Assembly (NCBI GenBank): GCA_002811645.1
Contig: PDIP01000009.1
Span: 62,001-126,000 of the forward strand
Source of the DNA: Corallochytrium limacisporum
Taxonomy: Eukaryota > Opisthokonta
Length of the DNA stretch: 64,000 bases
Direction of reading: 5' to 3'
Shown: positions 29,891 through 42,049 of the stretch, one piece after another
How positions within the stretch are numbered: the stretch's first letter is position 1
Layout: the number at the start of each line of letters is the position of its first letter
Translations under genes and position numbers: made by a program
The notes under the pieces: generated by a model
The model's database searches: none
What the model saw: the letters and a program-made list of their open reading frames with translations, nothing else
What the model was told of the DNA's origin: nothing

Positions 29891-31003
29891 TTAGACCTTC
29901 TTCACAATCTGCACGACGTCCTCATCGGATAGAATGTGATCCTTACCACACCGCTGCGGTTGATGCTTTGCACTTGCTCCCCAGACCAAAGCAAATTTGA
30001 ATTCCTTGACGAGAGCCTTGTGAATAGCCCTGCAAAAATCCTCGATGGTCTTTGTTCCTTTCTCACCACGCAGAACGACGGGAGCCTCGTAATCTGGAAG
30101 CTGTCCCTTGGGCTTTGTGTAGATGCGGGTAAGGCTCAGCTTGTCCCACATGGCCTCGAGCAGATCGTCAAAGTTCCAGCGAAGGTTGGCGCTGATAGGC
30201 ACACAGTGCGGAATCTTGTAGATGATCTCGAGTTCCTCGATGGAGATCTGATCGATCTTATTAAGCACATAGATGCAGGGAATATAGATTCGGTTACCCT
30301 CAATGATATCAATGAGATCGTCAACCGTGGCATCGCAACGGAAGCTGATGTCAGCATTGCTGATCTTATACTCGTTGCAAATGCTCTTGACGAGGTCTAG
30401 ATCAAGGTGTGTCATGTTGCTCACTGTGGAGTTCATTGTGATACCACCCTTCTCCTTCTTGCGGAATGTAATGGCAGGAGGCTGCTTGTTCAACCGAATA
30501 CCGTATCCTTCCAACTCCCCCTCAATAATGCGCTTATGGTCTATAGGCCTCAGCACATCGAGACACAGGAAAATAAGATTGCATGTACGGGCCACAGCAA
30601 TGACCTGGCGACCACGACCCTTTCCATCCTTAGCGCCTTCAATAATACCTGGTAAATCCAACATCTGAATCTTGGCACCTTTGTAGTGGATCACACCAGG
30701 CACAGTGGTCAAAGTAGTGAATTCATAGGCACCCACTTCCGAATGCACACCCGCAAGGTTCGTCAGCAAGGTTGATTTACCTACGGACGGGAATCCGACA
30801 AAGCCAATCCGAGCATCACCAGTCTTTGCGACATCGAATCCCTCGCCACCGCCGCCGCCGCCAGAGCTCTTGGGATCGATGATCTCACGCTTTAGCTTGG
30901 CTAATTTAGCTTTGAGCTGACCCAAATGGAAGGCTGTGGCCTTGTTCTTTTGGGTACGGGCCATTTCAGCCTCGATCTCGGCAATCTTTTGCAGAGTCGT
31001 CAT
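29891..31003 (-). CDS. DRG1: Developmentally regulated GTP-binding protein 1 (DRG1/Rbg1)
   Basis: The 370-residue protein is collinear with DRG1 throughout. It has the N-terminal helix with [15 protein letters not shown], a Gly-rich hinge at 48-55, the P-loop GFPSVGKST at 70-78, switch region TTLTTVPG, G3 box [16 protein letters not shown], the S5D2L insert, G4 NKID and a C-terminal TGS domain ending in [11 protein letters not shown]1 with its partner DFRP1/Tma46 binds ribosomes and relieves stalling on difficult sequences such as poly-basic stretches. All nucleotide-binding motifs are present and length is within a few residues of the human protein. The start is the only sensible ATG, right at the conserved N-terminus. 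Its 5' side faces the long microsatellite-rich stretch. Confidence 0.98.
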   Translation of the reverse strand: MTTLQKIAEIEAEMARTQKNKATAFHLGQLKAKLAKLKREIIDPKSSGGGGGGEGFDVAKTGDARIGFVGFPSVGKSTLLTNLAGVHSEVGAYEFTTLTTVPGVIHYKGAKIQMLDLPGIIEGAKDGKGRGRQVIAVARTCNLIFLCLDVLRPIDHKRIIEGELEGYGIRLNKQPPAITFRKKEKGGITMNSTVSNMTHLDLDLVKSICNEYKISNADISFRCDATVDDLIDIIEGNRIYIPCIYVLNKIDQISIEELEIIYKIPHCVPISANLRWNFDDLLEAMWDKLSLTRIYTKPKGQLPDYEAPVVLRGEKGTKTIEDFCRAIHKALVKEFKFALVWGASAKHQPQRCGKDHILSDEDVVQIVKKV

Positions 31004-33268
31004 GGTGGTCTCTTATATGTCACACACACACAAATTGGGTTTTCCCAAAGGTTGAATCACTATGGTACAATCTTTCACCGTCAATTCCCAACTAATGATT
31101 TCAGACAAAAAAGTTAATTTAGTTCCAGTGAGTATCGAGAACCATTTGATATATCACGGACCGTCGCTTTCCTATGAATTCCAGTTGGTGTTGTGAATAT
31201 GTGAATGACGAAACTTTCTATACCTGTTCACAGTGAAATGCTAGGGTGCTACACATAACAGCACAGTCTATCCAACACGTTAAGCCCGAGACCGAAGGAG
31301 CGACGGAGAACAACGTACCAATCATCGCAAACTGTTCGATCCTTTAAGCCTCCGTTGGCTCGACATCGCACCCAACAAGAAAACACACACAGTCCTACCC
31401 CCCCCCACGCGCAACACTTTTGTGTGTTCTACGCGCGAAGAATCGGAAAGTGCCCCTGCACACCGGGGGAAGGGAGGGAAGGCTGGAAAAAAAGCCAGGG
31501 TATTTGAATCGCGCTCCCCTATACCGAATGGCCCGGATCGAGTGAGGTTGAGTTGCCAGTGGCTGTTGCGTACACTACGGACGCGGCGGGGACCACCCGG
31601 GATGTGTGTGCTTCGAGAACGGTCTGGGTGGTACCAAGCCTATAGTAAATATGTGACCAGTTTCTTTGGCCTTTCGCCTTAGTGAAAGTATGGGACTTGT
31701 ACGGTGCATGTGACACACTTCCCCCGGTTCCAGGCGAATTTTATATCCGGGATCTGCAACTGCTGCGCCAGAAACGATTGGTTTGCATCAAGTACACACA
31801 CTTGTGGCATGTCACATGCTTGGCAGATGTTCAGCCGACATGGTGGGTTTCAAGAGCTTCGCGCCGTATCTATTACAGGCGTAGTATATGGCACGAGAGC
31901 ACCGGCACAAGGGAGGGGACTTGTTGGTATTGATCATGTTCGTGTCACTCTTGTGAAACCAACCACGATGCAGCCGTCCTCTCACCTCCGGCAACGACTC
32001 CTCAAAGGAAGTGCCGATGTGGCTCGAGGTTTAAGTCCGGGTCCTCATTGGGTGCGATAGGCTACCCCGTTGTCGAGGTCAGGACCGCTATTAGATCCGG
32101 TCTGGATGAGTGTACGGCAGTTGTTGCACAGCAAGTTTCGCCCTTAATTAGAGGAGGCGGCGGGGTATCCAGATACTATGTGCATTTGGAAGGGAGACAT
32201 GTGGTCAATTTTATTGATAATGTGTAGTATTGAGTTCTTTACTCTTCAGCCAGTGTCAGCTATATTGGAGGATTGCCGTGACTCGAAAAGTTCCGGTTGT
32301 GGTGCACACCACGAGTTTGGATTGAGATTTGGGATTTGCTTTTTCCCTTCTGCCTTGGTGGTTCGGTGGACTGAGACTGTACGTGTGAGGTCGTGTGTTT
32401 GCGTTTTGGGTGCCCAGCCTTTTGGTACAATAGCCAACCGCATCCTGGGTGCCGCACATTTTTGTGGACGTGTGCGCGATGGGAGTGTCTCTTCACCGAG
32501 GAGGATAAGTGGTGCAAATACACGTACCGATAACGACTTCCACCACAACACGTCGTCCCGAAACATGGACACATACCGGCAGGATGTTAAGAAAGTAGAC
32601 TTGCATGGCTTTTGAATGCCTTCTCGGGATCGTGAGCTCTGTTAACTGCTTCATGAATCGGCGTCCGTTACCAATTACCTCAGGTGGACGCAGTCCTACT
32701 CTAAGGTCGGAATGAGGGAGGCTGCAAGGACACAAGAGTGTGAACCTCGCCAGGCAGGGAAGCTAAATAAAGGCCAGTCGGTCACCCCAACCACTTTCAC
32801 TTGGGATTATGACATGGAATGAGGCACGACTTCAGCTGACCGTCATCAGATCGATATTAAAGGGCCTGGTAGTTTCATAATATACCCCGGGCTTTGGAAA
32901 CTCTGTGTGAGATAGTCACAATTGCGGCGCCTTTTCAATAGGTCCCTCCCGAAGGCGGGGGGAGAGCACATGACAGCCGACGGGAGATTTCTCTCACACA
33001 ACCACTCACCACGGTGCTATGTGCACAACAAATACCAGGCACCAACGGGCTCACCCCCACAATGCAGCGTGCCTGTCATACACGTATACATCACGCGCTG
33101 ACCTCACACCTGTCATTACACAAGATTTGGCCCTTTTCGTCTTCTCGTTCTGTGTCTAAGTACACCAAAACATTTCCCAGCCTTGTTCATTGCTGGAGGT
33201 TCCCCCCCCCCCTTCCCCCCGGTTCGTTCTTCAGTCGTCATTCCGATCGCGTAGCCACCTCATACTCC

Positions 33269-33271
<3 letters not shown>

Positions 33272-33330
<59 letters not shown>
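33272..33330. repeat. (CT)n microsatellite, 59 bases
   Basis: Uninterrupted CT dinucleotide repeat. It runs into CCCGCCGCGGG, then C8G6 (33343-33356), then short (GA)n at 33362-33372, (GT)n at 33373-33387 and G11 at 33388-33398. The CT and GA arms flank a central palindrome. Confidence 0.95.
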
Positions 33331-33332
<2 letters not shown>

Positions 33333-34030
33333 CGCCGCGGGTCCCCCCCCGGGGGGTCAACGAGAGAGAGAGTGTGTGTGTGTGTGTGGGGGGGGGGGTG
33401 GGGCAGGCAAGAAAAAAATAAAACAGGGAGAGAGGAAGAACCTTTGACCAGCAGCCAGCAAAGTACACAGGAATTGACGGTAACAAAGGAGAAAAAAAAT
33501 GAGGAAAATCTCAGGGTGCGGTTTTCATGCAAAGGGCCCAAAAATGGCGCACCCTCGCGTGTAATCCGCACGCCAACGGGGAGAGAGAGAGACTTTTAAG
33601 GGAGAGCGGGAGAAAACCCGAAAAGAAAATAGTAAAGAAAGTACGATAGTACCCAAGAAAAAAAGACCTGGGGCCATGTTCTTAGGCGTAACACACGAAT
33701 GGCCAAGGCCAACAAAGGAAAAAAATGTAGAGAGCGGGGGCATACCGAAGAACCGCAAAAATGAGAGCAAGGATAGAGACACACACACACACAGAGACAC
33801 AGAGACATGGCGTTTGGGTGGGGGGGAGAGCGGCCGAATTCGCGTGGCCTTCGTCACCCCTCGCGTCCTTCGAGCTGAGCCAGGAATGCCATCGCCCGGA
33901 GCAACTTCCAAGAAATCCTGCCAATCTGTCTCTCTTTTTTTTTATTGTATGTATGTCTTGCAACCAACCATCCCCGTCTGCCAGTCCCCTTCCCTCATTT
34001 CTATTTTAAAACGTCTTTTAACTCTCTGAC

Positions 34031-34127
34031 GCTCTATCTATCTCTATCTATCCTCTCCCTCTCTCTCTCTATCTCTCTCTCGCTCTCTCTCTTTCTGTGT
34101 CCCTCTCTCTCTCTCTGTCTTCGTCTT
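34031..34127. repeat. Interrupted CT/CTAT pyrimidine tract followed by GC hairpin
   Basis: About 97 bases of almost pure pyrimidine with CTAT interruptions. Immediately after lies GCGCTCCCCCG and, 9-10 bases on, CGGGGGCGC, which pair with a one-base bulge. The layout of a CT tract then a GC palindrome repeats that at 33272. Confidence 0.8.
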
Positions 34128-37100
34128 CGCGCTCCCCCGGGCGCGCGGCGGCGGGGGCGCATCTCCTCCTCCAAGAACTCCGTTTGGTCGTGGTACTGAG
34201 GAGAGGTGTGAAACGTCTTGGCTTTGATGAATAGAGATCGATTGGGAGAGAAGGAGGGCTTGGGGGGGGGGGGCCTGATGATCATCAGCACTATCTTCTC
34301 TGTGGTCCATGGGGTTATATGGCACTTGAGCATGATCGTGCCAGCCTTGGCTGCCAGAGCCATCAGATGAGGCTATATTTCCTCCCCTTGCATTTGCATG
34401 GGAGTTCTCTACAAACATGAGGCTAACCGCTGCATCTGCATTACTACCCACGATGACATATCTCACATCAGCACCCATCGCCGTGGCATATTAACAATCC
34501 CACACTCAGTGTCTCGCTATGGTTTCCGGGGATTATTGCCCCAATTCGCTGCCGCCCTTCTGCCCCTCTCCCAGGTACTTTCTCTCTCTCTCTTTTTCCT
34601 TTTGCCCTTTACCCTCTCCCCCACCACACACTCCCTTTCCTGTGTACCCTGTGAAATACATTTCCCCCAACCCCTCTCCTTTCCTTTTATCTTTGATTTT
34701 CCTCCTCCGGGGTTCCATCTCCGTTGCGCTTATTCGGGGCGGGAGGTTAGGAGGAAAAAAGAAAAGGAGGGAAGGGAGGGGGGGAACGCCACTGAACACA
34801 TCACACACGCCGCTCGTACGTTGGGGACACAAACACTGCTACCGCACAAGCAGTACTTCCCACTTGCGTACATTCAGTATTAATTTTCAAAAGTAGACGA
34901 CAAAAGCCGGTGAAACGCGGACGGACTTTTAAGAAAGTAAAAAAGAAAAGGAAGTGAAGAACGAAAGCGTTACAAAACGGAGAAACCCGCAAGTCAACCA
35001 GGGCATCACCATCATCGCCCATCGTTGGTCAGCAAAGCGCTCAGGCCATAGACAATGAATGGCAAAGAAATTCTTGGCCGTTTGCAAAAAAAAATGAAAA
35101 TGGGTGGAGGGGGCGGTAAGAGGGATGGAGGAGGAAAGGCAGGACCCTGAGGCCCGAATCATATCACTGCGCCCCGCTCTCTCGACGAGCCCCGTGTTGA
35201 CCACCGCCATCATCATCACCAACCAGTGAACGTCCCAGACATGCCCTACCGACACCAATGGCGCACATCCGAGTGACTTCTGTGGTCCACCACACACGCT
35301 ACAGCATACCATTCTTAACGCGGTACGAACGAAAGCTTCATGCAGTTGTGGCGTACCGGTCAGTGATTCACCACTGTCGTGGACCCCGTGGCGAGCTGGC
35401 CAGAGAGTGGAGAACCCGGGGGCAACACAGGGCGAATAGACAATCAGCACAAGCGGGGCGGCTGACGTCCTGTGCGCAGGTCCCGGCCCCTACGGCTCCC
35501 TCCCGTCCTCTTTGGCCCCCCTGTCCCCGGTATCACAAGCTACTCGCCGTTTCCCGCCGCGGTCGGTCCGGTACATATTGTACCGAGGAAAGGAGAGGAA
35601 CGACCGTGAAGCACAAAAAAAATGGGGGGCGGCGGGGACCGGCGGGAGAGAGCAGCAAACACAACCACCAGCGCAAGCAGCGAAAGACGGAAAAGAAAAG
35701 AAGGAAGAAAAAAAAATCCCACTCCCCCCCCTCCTCCTCCCGTGTCTCGCCTTCCTTTCTCTCCCTCTCTCTCCTTCTCCCCTCCCCCTTCAAATTTCGA
35801 AACCCGCCTCCCCATTTCTTCCCAGCCGCCTCACGCAGCACACTCTCTGGAGTGGTGGTGGTTAATGAATCGTCGTTTCTCTTCTTCTTTTGTAAACGCC
35901 GTTGCCTTTCTCAGGTGTTATTTCCCACTCTAATCCGCTATGTTTCACTCCCGCTCTCCTTAATTGTTTCTTCTTGTTTGGGTTCAACCGTTTCATGTCT
36001 CGGTCCATTTGGATTGTTTTTATCGTTTTCGGAATTCTGCAAACATTTTCTCCTAGCCACGGCATAACTCCCATAGCCAAGCCCCTTGTAGTCAGTCAGT
36101 GCGGAAGAAGACGAAGAAGAAAAAAAAGCGGAGGAAAACAAAGGAAGGGAAGGTTAGGACGGAGGCACGGACAAAAGACCAAAGAGCCGAGCTTGAGTTG
36201 ATAGCGAGGAATGAGAGAGAGAGTGAGAAGGCGATTAATTTCTCATTATCCACACCCGTCCCTCTCCTCCTCACCAGCCCCACCTCCCCCTCCTCCCACA
36301 CCCGGCTCTTCCGCGCGAAGGGGACTGCCGCTTTAGCCAGGAACTCTTTAACTTTTTTTCGGCTGTTCTTTTTTTTCTCTTGTCCATTTCCAAGATAGAG
36401 AAATCCGCAATCGTAAGGAATCGGACCACTCTTGGTTGAATTTTTTGTGCCAGGACATATTTTTTTTTTGCTTTTCCTTTTTTTCCCTTAAAACCCGTCC
36501 TCTGAAGTAGTCCGCTAACTTTTTTTGTTATATTTCTGTTTTATCTCTTGCGGCTCCATTTTGTCTATTGTCGTTAGGGGCCGGGCAACCTCCGCTGGCG
36601 TCGGTCCGAGACGAGACCTCGGATCTCTCGTCTCGCTCATACGAAAATAGAAAATCAAGGCAAAAAAAAGGAGAGAGGAGAGGGGAGGTGGTTTATCATT
36701 GGTTTTATAGCACCTTTTGTTCCCTTTGTCAAATATTTTCCTCCCCTCCTCATTACGGCGAACCAAGGGCGAGGGACGCGAGACTAAGCGTGTTTTACAC
36801 GCTGGCCCTTTCAACGCGGAGGCTAGGAGTGGGGTGGGCTACCGTTGGTGGCGGTTGAATGGGGCTTGCTGGTGGCCGCCTGCGCTAGGTGCCTTGTCGC
36901 CCACCCCTCCCTTCCATGCTCCCCCGAGTTTTTTTCTTTCTTTCTCTCTCCCAGTTCTCCGTGTTTACCTTTTTCTTTTTGACTTTCTGGAGCCTTGACG
37001 TTTCTTCCCATTTCATAGCTGGGCTATTGCTCTCCTCCTCCTTCGTCCTTCTCCGTGTCCCCTTATCATCCTGAGTTGATCCTTGCTCTCGTTTCCCGTC

Positions 37101-37141
37101 GCGGCCCCGGTGTTGTCCGGACAGTGGTCGATGTGCTGCGT

Positions 37142-37272
<131 letters not shown>

Positions 37273-37364
37273 AGAGACTCTCTCTCTGCCCCCTCTTCCC
37301 TTACTCCCAACCCGCCCCAAACTCTCATTCCGTGTCAATGGGAAGAAAAGAGAGAGGAGGAAGA

Positions 37365-37377
37365 GGGGGGGGGGGGG
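37365..37377. repeat. G13 homopolymer
   Basis: Thirteen consecutive G bases in a purine-rich stretch about 90 bases after the longest CT tract. Confidence 0.85.
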
Positions 37378-37835
37378 CGAGAGGGCTCTTGTCTTTCAAA
37401 AAAGTCCCGCGTGTGTATGTGTGTTGTGTCTCGCTTTAAACGACCATGTGCCCATCCGTGTGGGTCCTGCAGCACGCGTTTCCACAGTATTTTTCATATC
37501 GAATCCGTCTTCTGGTCAGATGATGGACACACTCTTAGGAATCCCGGGCACGGCACCCACACACACACACACGCTCGCTCGCTCGCTCTCTGCTCAGTCA
37601 GAGTCTCTCTTGCTCTCGGTGTCTTTCTGTGGTCTCTGGCGCCCAGCTGACCAGCACGGGAGGATAAAACGGCAAACATTCTTTCGGTGTTCCAATATGA
37701 ATGCCATTTGTCCGGAACCGATTAAACCAGGGCAATAAAAGAAGAAAATATGAAACAAACACACAGAGGTAAAATTATCTTGACAAGGGGGGTTAAATGG
37801 GAAAAACAAATAGGAAAAGAATGAAAAAATGAAAT

Positions 37836-37847
37836 AGGCCCCTTCGC
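37836..37847 (+). repeat. 12-mer AGGCCCCTTCGC, copy 2
   Basis: Exact match to copies at 23909 and 40324. The base before it is T, as at 40324. Confidence 0.6.
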
Positions 37848-39789
37848 TGCAACTCCCCTTCTTTTTTTATTCTTTCCTTTTCTTTTCTTTTTCCTTTACA
37901 CCAAACCCCGCATTTTCTCTCCTGCGGCTGTGTCCCTCTCTCCACCCCCCAAAAAAAATGGAAAAGGAGGAGGGGGTTAAATTTCTCCACCCTTCCTTTC
38001 CCCGAAAGCCCTCACTATCGAAGCCGGGCAGGTTGGAGACAAAGAGAGAGAGAGAGAGACAGAGAGGGAGAGGCAGGCAGGCAACGGGACAGAGGGAGTC
38101 TACAGCCAAAAAGAAAAAAAAAATAAGAACAAGGAAAACTGTGTTCCAACGAACGGACTGCACCGCCGGGCCAGGTGGAGCTTGGGAGGTGGTTGGTTGG
38201 TCGGCTGCCCGGATGATTCACTGGCGGACAATTAGTGATATAATGTAATATCTTAGCATTCCGGATATACCAAACTGCCTGGGTGAGAAAAAGGGGGGGG
38301 GGGGAGTAGGTAACAAAAGGAGGAGAGAAAGGGGTAAAGGTGGGGGAGGGGAGAGGGGGAGAATTATGTCCGTGGGTAGCAGCGCGCTCCTCCACAAGCG
38401 CCTTTGGCCTGTGTGGCCCATAACTCATATAAGTGGGTAACGGATCGGTTGCTTTGTGAGTGTGACCACGGCTCGCATCATGTTGGATCTGCGGTCTGGG
38501 ACGTATTCTTCGGTAACGTATTCCATGCCAAGTTGAAGAAGGAAGACTGTGTTACCACACTAGCATCAGGCAGGAATGGGGAGGGCTTCCGATCCATGTT
38601 CGGATTGAGATCGCCTGCATGGTTCCTGTCATCTCCAACCAGGGCCTTATCGACGGATACCCTTTTTTTTTCTCTTTTGTCATTCATCGCCGTGGGGCCC
38701 CTGCAGCTGATCTTCTACTGAGTGGCCATCATGCGTGCTCACCACGGTCTGTAGTCTGGCCCGTTGGGCCCGTTGGGACCAAAGTCTCCGACAGTCCGGT
38801 TGAACTCGTCCCTATCTTCAAGCCCGACTCAGAGCATATTGCTACGAGACGGGTTGTCTAAGCATGACTGACACAGTGTCACCTGCGTGGAGCTCTGACG
38901 TCTCCATGTACTACTGCCGACTTGTTTGATTTAATTGTTAGATGCCCACATCAAAGAACAAAGAACGGGGGTCTAGCCACAGCAAACTCGTGGACAAGGG
39001 CAGTAGGTCCCCCCCGGGCTAAAACAGACATCGTCAGCATCCAAGGCTCACCTGCCTGGCAGGCAGAACTGAACGGTGAGCAAGAGGGGTGCGGCGATCG
39101 ACCATAATCCTCAGCGACGGCGAGACCTGGCGAGTTCCCGATTCGGAAAATGCTCATCAGGCCCCGGCATCGCACCCAAGATCAGCCTGAAATGCGAAAG
39201 CTGTCCGCACCCTGGGGACGCAAAACGGCACTCCTTCCGTCTTGGTCATCGGTCAAAAACCCCGCCGATTTGAATTTCTTTGGGTCCCTTTACATCTCCT
39301 TATTGTGGGTATTGATCGAACCGGAAGACAAGACAAATCTAGAAACTACCCAGGACAGGAGGATAAAAGGACGATGTGATAAACTGGAAAGGAAGGCATC
39401 AGGGCACCGCGCAATGTAGAAGGAAAGGACAGCCCGATGTTAACCAGCAAAATAAAAAATACCCCACAATGGTGGCCAAACGCGGGTCTTGAAAAAGCAA
39501 AATAGAAAAATGGTTCTGCAAGTGTGGTCGTGTAGCAAACAGGGACACCCCGCCTCAGTTGGGTGGGTGTGAATTTAGGTATTTTCTCGGTTGGTTCAGT
39601 ATGGCCACCGGATCTTTTGCTGAGCCGGGTGGTGCATTTCCTGGGGTCCTCCTCGCCATCCTACCTAATTCCTTCTGCCTTTACCCACGAGAGAAGTACA
39701 CGACTACAGTGGCGTTTTCGGGTCGGCGAATTTCGGTAGTATTTATATAGAATGAATGGTTGCCAAAATATTGACAGAGTAAAATACAA

Positions 39790-39832
39790 TCACACACACA
39801 CACAGAGACACACACACAATATATATATATAA
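39790..39832. repeat. Compound (CA)n-(TA)n microsatellite
   Basis: CA repeats at 39790-39804 and 39809-39818 separated by AGAGA, followed by TA repeats to about 39832. Confidence 0.85.
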
Positions 39833-40323
39833 TACATACCTATGTATCAAAGCAAGAAAAAAATTGAACTATAGTAAAAGTACGAGATGTGTAGAGAGGG
39901 GAAGAGGGCGGCCCGCGGGCGGCGGCCGCGCACACAAAGTGGAGAGCGCAAGAGAGCAGCAAATCCCTAAGGTCTTGGGGAAGGAAGGAAGGACGGGAGG
40001 GAGGGGTTGGGGGCATCTCAAAACAAGAAAAAGCTGGACATTTCTTCCCTCTTTCGGTAGGCGGCTTGGGCAAAACGAGCTGACAACCACGGTCCCGACG
40101 ACCGTGTCTCTCTCTCTGTGTATGTGTGTGTGTATGTGTGTGTGTCGGGTATCCTATTCGTCTCTTGTGTGTTTGTGTGACACAAGGCTGTCTATGATGT
40201 CTGCCTCCTGGTGTGTGGATCCGGGCCGTTGTGAATGTGTGTGGAACCCGGTTCGGGGAGAGAATTGCTTTTGCTCGGCTTTTTCGGGCCTCCCGGCGGG
40301 TAAGTATAACAAAATAAGAAATT

Positions 40324-40335
40324 AGGCCCCTTCGC
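40324..40335 (+). repeat. 12-mer AGGCCCCTTCGC, copy 3
   Basis: Exact match to the other two copies, about 360 bp beyond the stop of the minus-strand amino-acid transporter. A shorter relative, TAGGCCCCT, occurs at about 43700. Confidence 0.6.
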
Positions 40336-40693
40336 ATGGTGGAAGCCACCCGGACCCCAACGTCGGCATCAATGGAGGATCGAAACGGGCTGGCATGCTG
40401 GGAAGTCCCGACGACACGGATGCACCCCCGCAACTGAAGCTATGACCAGGAAACTATACGTCGAGCACCAGAGTAGTACAAAAGCAGCAAACCCACGATC
40501 TGTACGAACACACCAAGAAAATGTCACTTGTTTAATATGGCATAGTTTAGAACATGGGGTGCACCGCAGAGCCACGGGAGATGCGTTCATGATGGTGTGA
40601 CTCTTTGGCATACCTGGTATGTGATGATTGATATGTTGAATGGGGTTCTTGGCGATGGGACTACAAGATAAGAGTGATCTACTTCTCTGCTCT

Positions 40694-42049
40694 CTACAGC
40701 TTGCCGTTGGCTAGATCGACAATCTGTACAATGGTCACCGCGAGACCGAGGGCGCCAACCAATACGCCACCAATAACGACCACCAAGCCCATTTGCGCCA
40801 TTTTGGGATGGGTTTCCTTATCCTTGCGGTACTGAATCATCCCTGGGATAACAAACGTGATCGCCACTGCCGCCGTTGAGCCCAGGATCTGGAACCCAAT
40901 GTCGAGGTGGCTTAGACTCAAGGCGAGGACCAGACACAGGCCCACAAATGCCACCGCAAACATCGCACGGCGTGCCAAGGTTACCTCGAGGTCACCATAC
41001 CTCCAGGCGTGCACGAGCTTGACCGAGGGGTAGAAGACCAAGGGAAACTTCAACAAATTCAGCAGTCCCACGAATCCACGAGCAAAGGTCATAATGTACC
41101 CAGGATATTCAGTCAAAATATCTCCGCTAACGTTGCGGCCAAAGTAGAAGTAACCTGCCAGACCAAAGACAAAGTAAATAGAAGTGCAGATGCCCATAAG
41201 AGAGGTGTGCATGACGGCCGGGAACAGATGCCTTACTCCTGCAGCCATTTCAGTGTAAATATGCAACACATTGAAGTGGCACATGTACACAAGGCTGAGT
41301 AAAGGCACGGCCTGGAGAATCGCCACCGGGTCCGTGTCCACCGCCTTCACGGTCGGTGCAATTCCTCCTTTGGCAATCAGTTCGTAGACCATCGCACCTG
41401 CAACGAAAAGCATGAACCCTACGGCCAGCGTACTCGAGTACTGCAGTGCCTTCAGATCAGGCGCACACAATAGCGGTAGTATGGCCAGACCGCTCCACAC
41501 TTCGACCCACGCCCGCTGGAGGTACCAACTTTCAGAGTCTCCGAATGCAAGCTGTAGAACAGGCGTCAGCAAATCGCCGGCCACAATGAACAGTACAGAT
41601 GCAGAGAGCAGGAGCAGGATGCCCAGGCTCAGACGAGTGGCTAGAATACCCGTTGGTCCGAGGTAGATGCCCGCAAGGTCCTCGTAGTTGGCTTTGCCTT
41701 TCCGCTTGGCCGCGTTGCGGAGCCAGACGCCCGTAAGGTCGCTGAGGAAACCAAAGAAAACAATTGCTATGAGTCCGGTCAGCCAGCCGGTCTTGGCGAA
41801 GGCGATCGGTAGTGACAACACACCGGTACCGAGGCAGCTCGCCGTCAGGTTCGCAACGGAAGAAAAGAAAGTGCCATTACCCTCCCTCTCGTGTACTACG
41901 GACCGCGCACTGATCTCCTGCTCAACTTCCCGGAATTCCCGGTCAATTAGCGATGTGTACTCGTCTGCGACAGGGGAGAACTCGATCTGTGACTCGTCTA
42001 TGTCGCTGGGGTAGACGTCAGTAGTGTTCTCGGGTACTCCCAGAGCCAT
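40694..42049 (-). CDS. AAAP-family amino-acid transporter (SLC38/AVT-like)
   Basis: The 451-residue protein has an acidic hydrophilic N-terminus of about 60 residues, then roughly eleven membrane segments. The first core helix contains the unwound substrate-site motif LTASCLGTGVLSLPIAFAKTGW, characteristic of the amino-acid/auxin permease superfamily. Helices with LRNAAKRKGKANYEDLAG, VYMCHFNVLHIYTEM and SIYFVFGLAGYFYFG follow in the order seen in SLC38 and AVT proteins. Such carriers move neutral or cationic amino acids across the plasma or vacuolar/lysosomal membrane with Na+ or H+. Substrate, ion and membrane cannot be told from sequence. The ATG at 42049 is the first of the frame. The protein is slightly short for SLC38 but complete. 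It is divergent from the BolA2-like gene, and nearly 10 kb of gene-free DNA lies beyond its 3' end. Confidence 0.86.
   Translation of the reverse strand: MALGVPENTTDVYPSDIDESQIEFSPVADEYTSLIDREFREVEQEISARSVVHEREGNGTFFSSVANLTASCLGTGVLSLPIAFAKTGWLTGLIAIVFFGFLSDLTGVWLRNAAKRKGKANYEDLAGIYLGPTGILATRLSLGILLLLSASVLFIVAGDLLTPVLQLAFGDSESWYLQRAWVEVWSGLAILPLLCAPDLKALQYSSTLAVGFMLFVAGAMVYELIAKGGIAPTVKAVDTDPVAILQAVPLLSLVYMCHFNVLHIYTEMAAGVRHLFPAVMHTSLMGICTSIYFVFGLAGYFYFGRNVSGDILTEYPGYIMTFARGFVGLLNLLKFPLVFYPSVKLVHAWRYGDLEVTLARRAMFAVAFVGLCLVLALSLSHLDIGFQILGSTAAVAITFVIPGMIQYRKDKETHPKMAQMGLVVVIGGVLVGALGLAVTIVQIVDLANGKL

Noticed and set aside
33190..33447. Frames encoding Ser-Leu or Arg-Glu repeat proteins over CT tracts (also 37055-37738 and 37066-37338)
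   Set aside because: They are translations of dinucleotide microsatellites with no flanking coding character.
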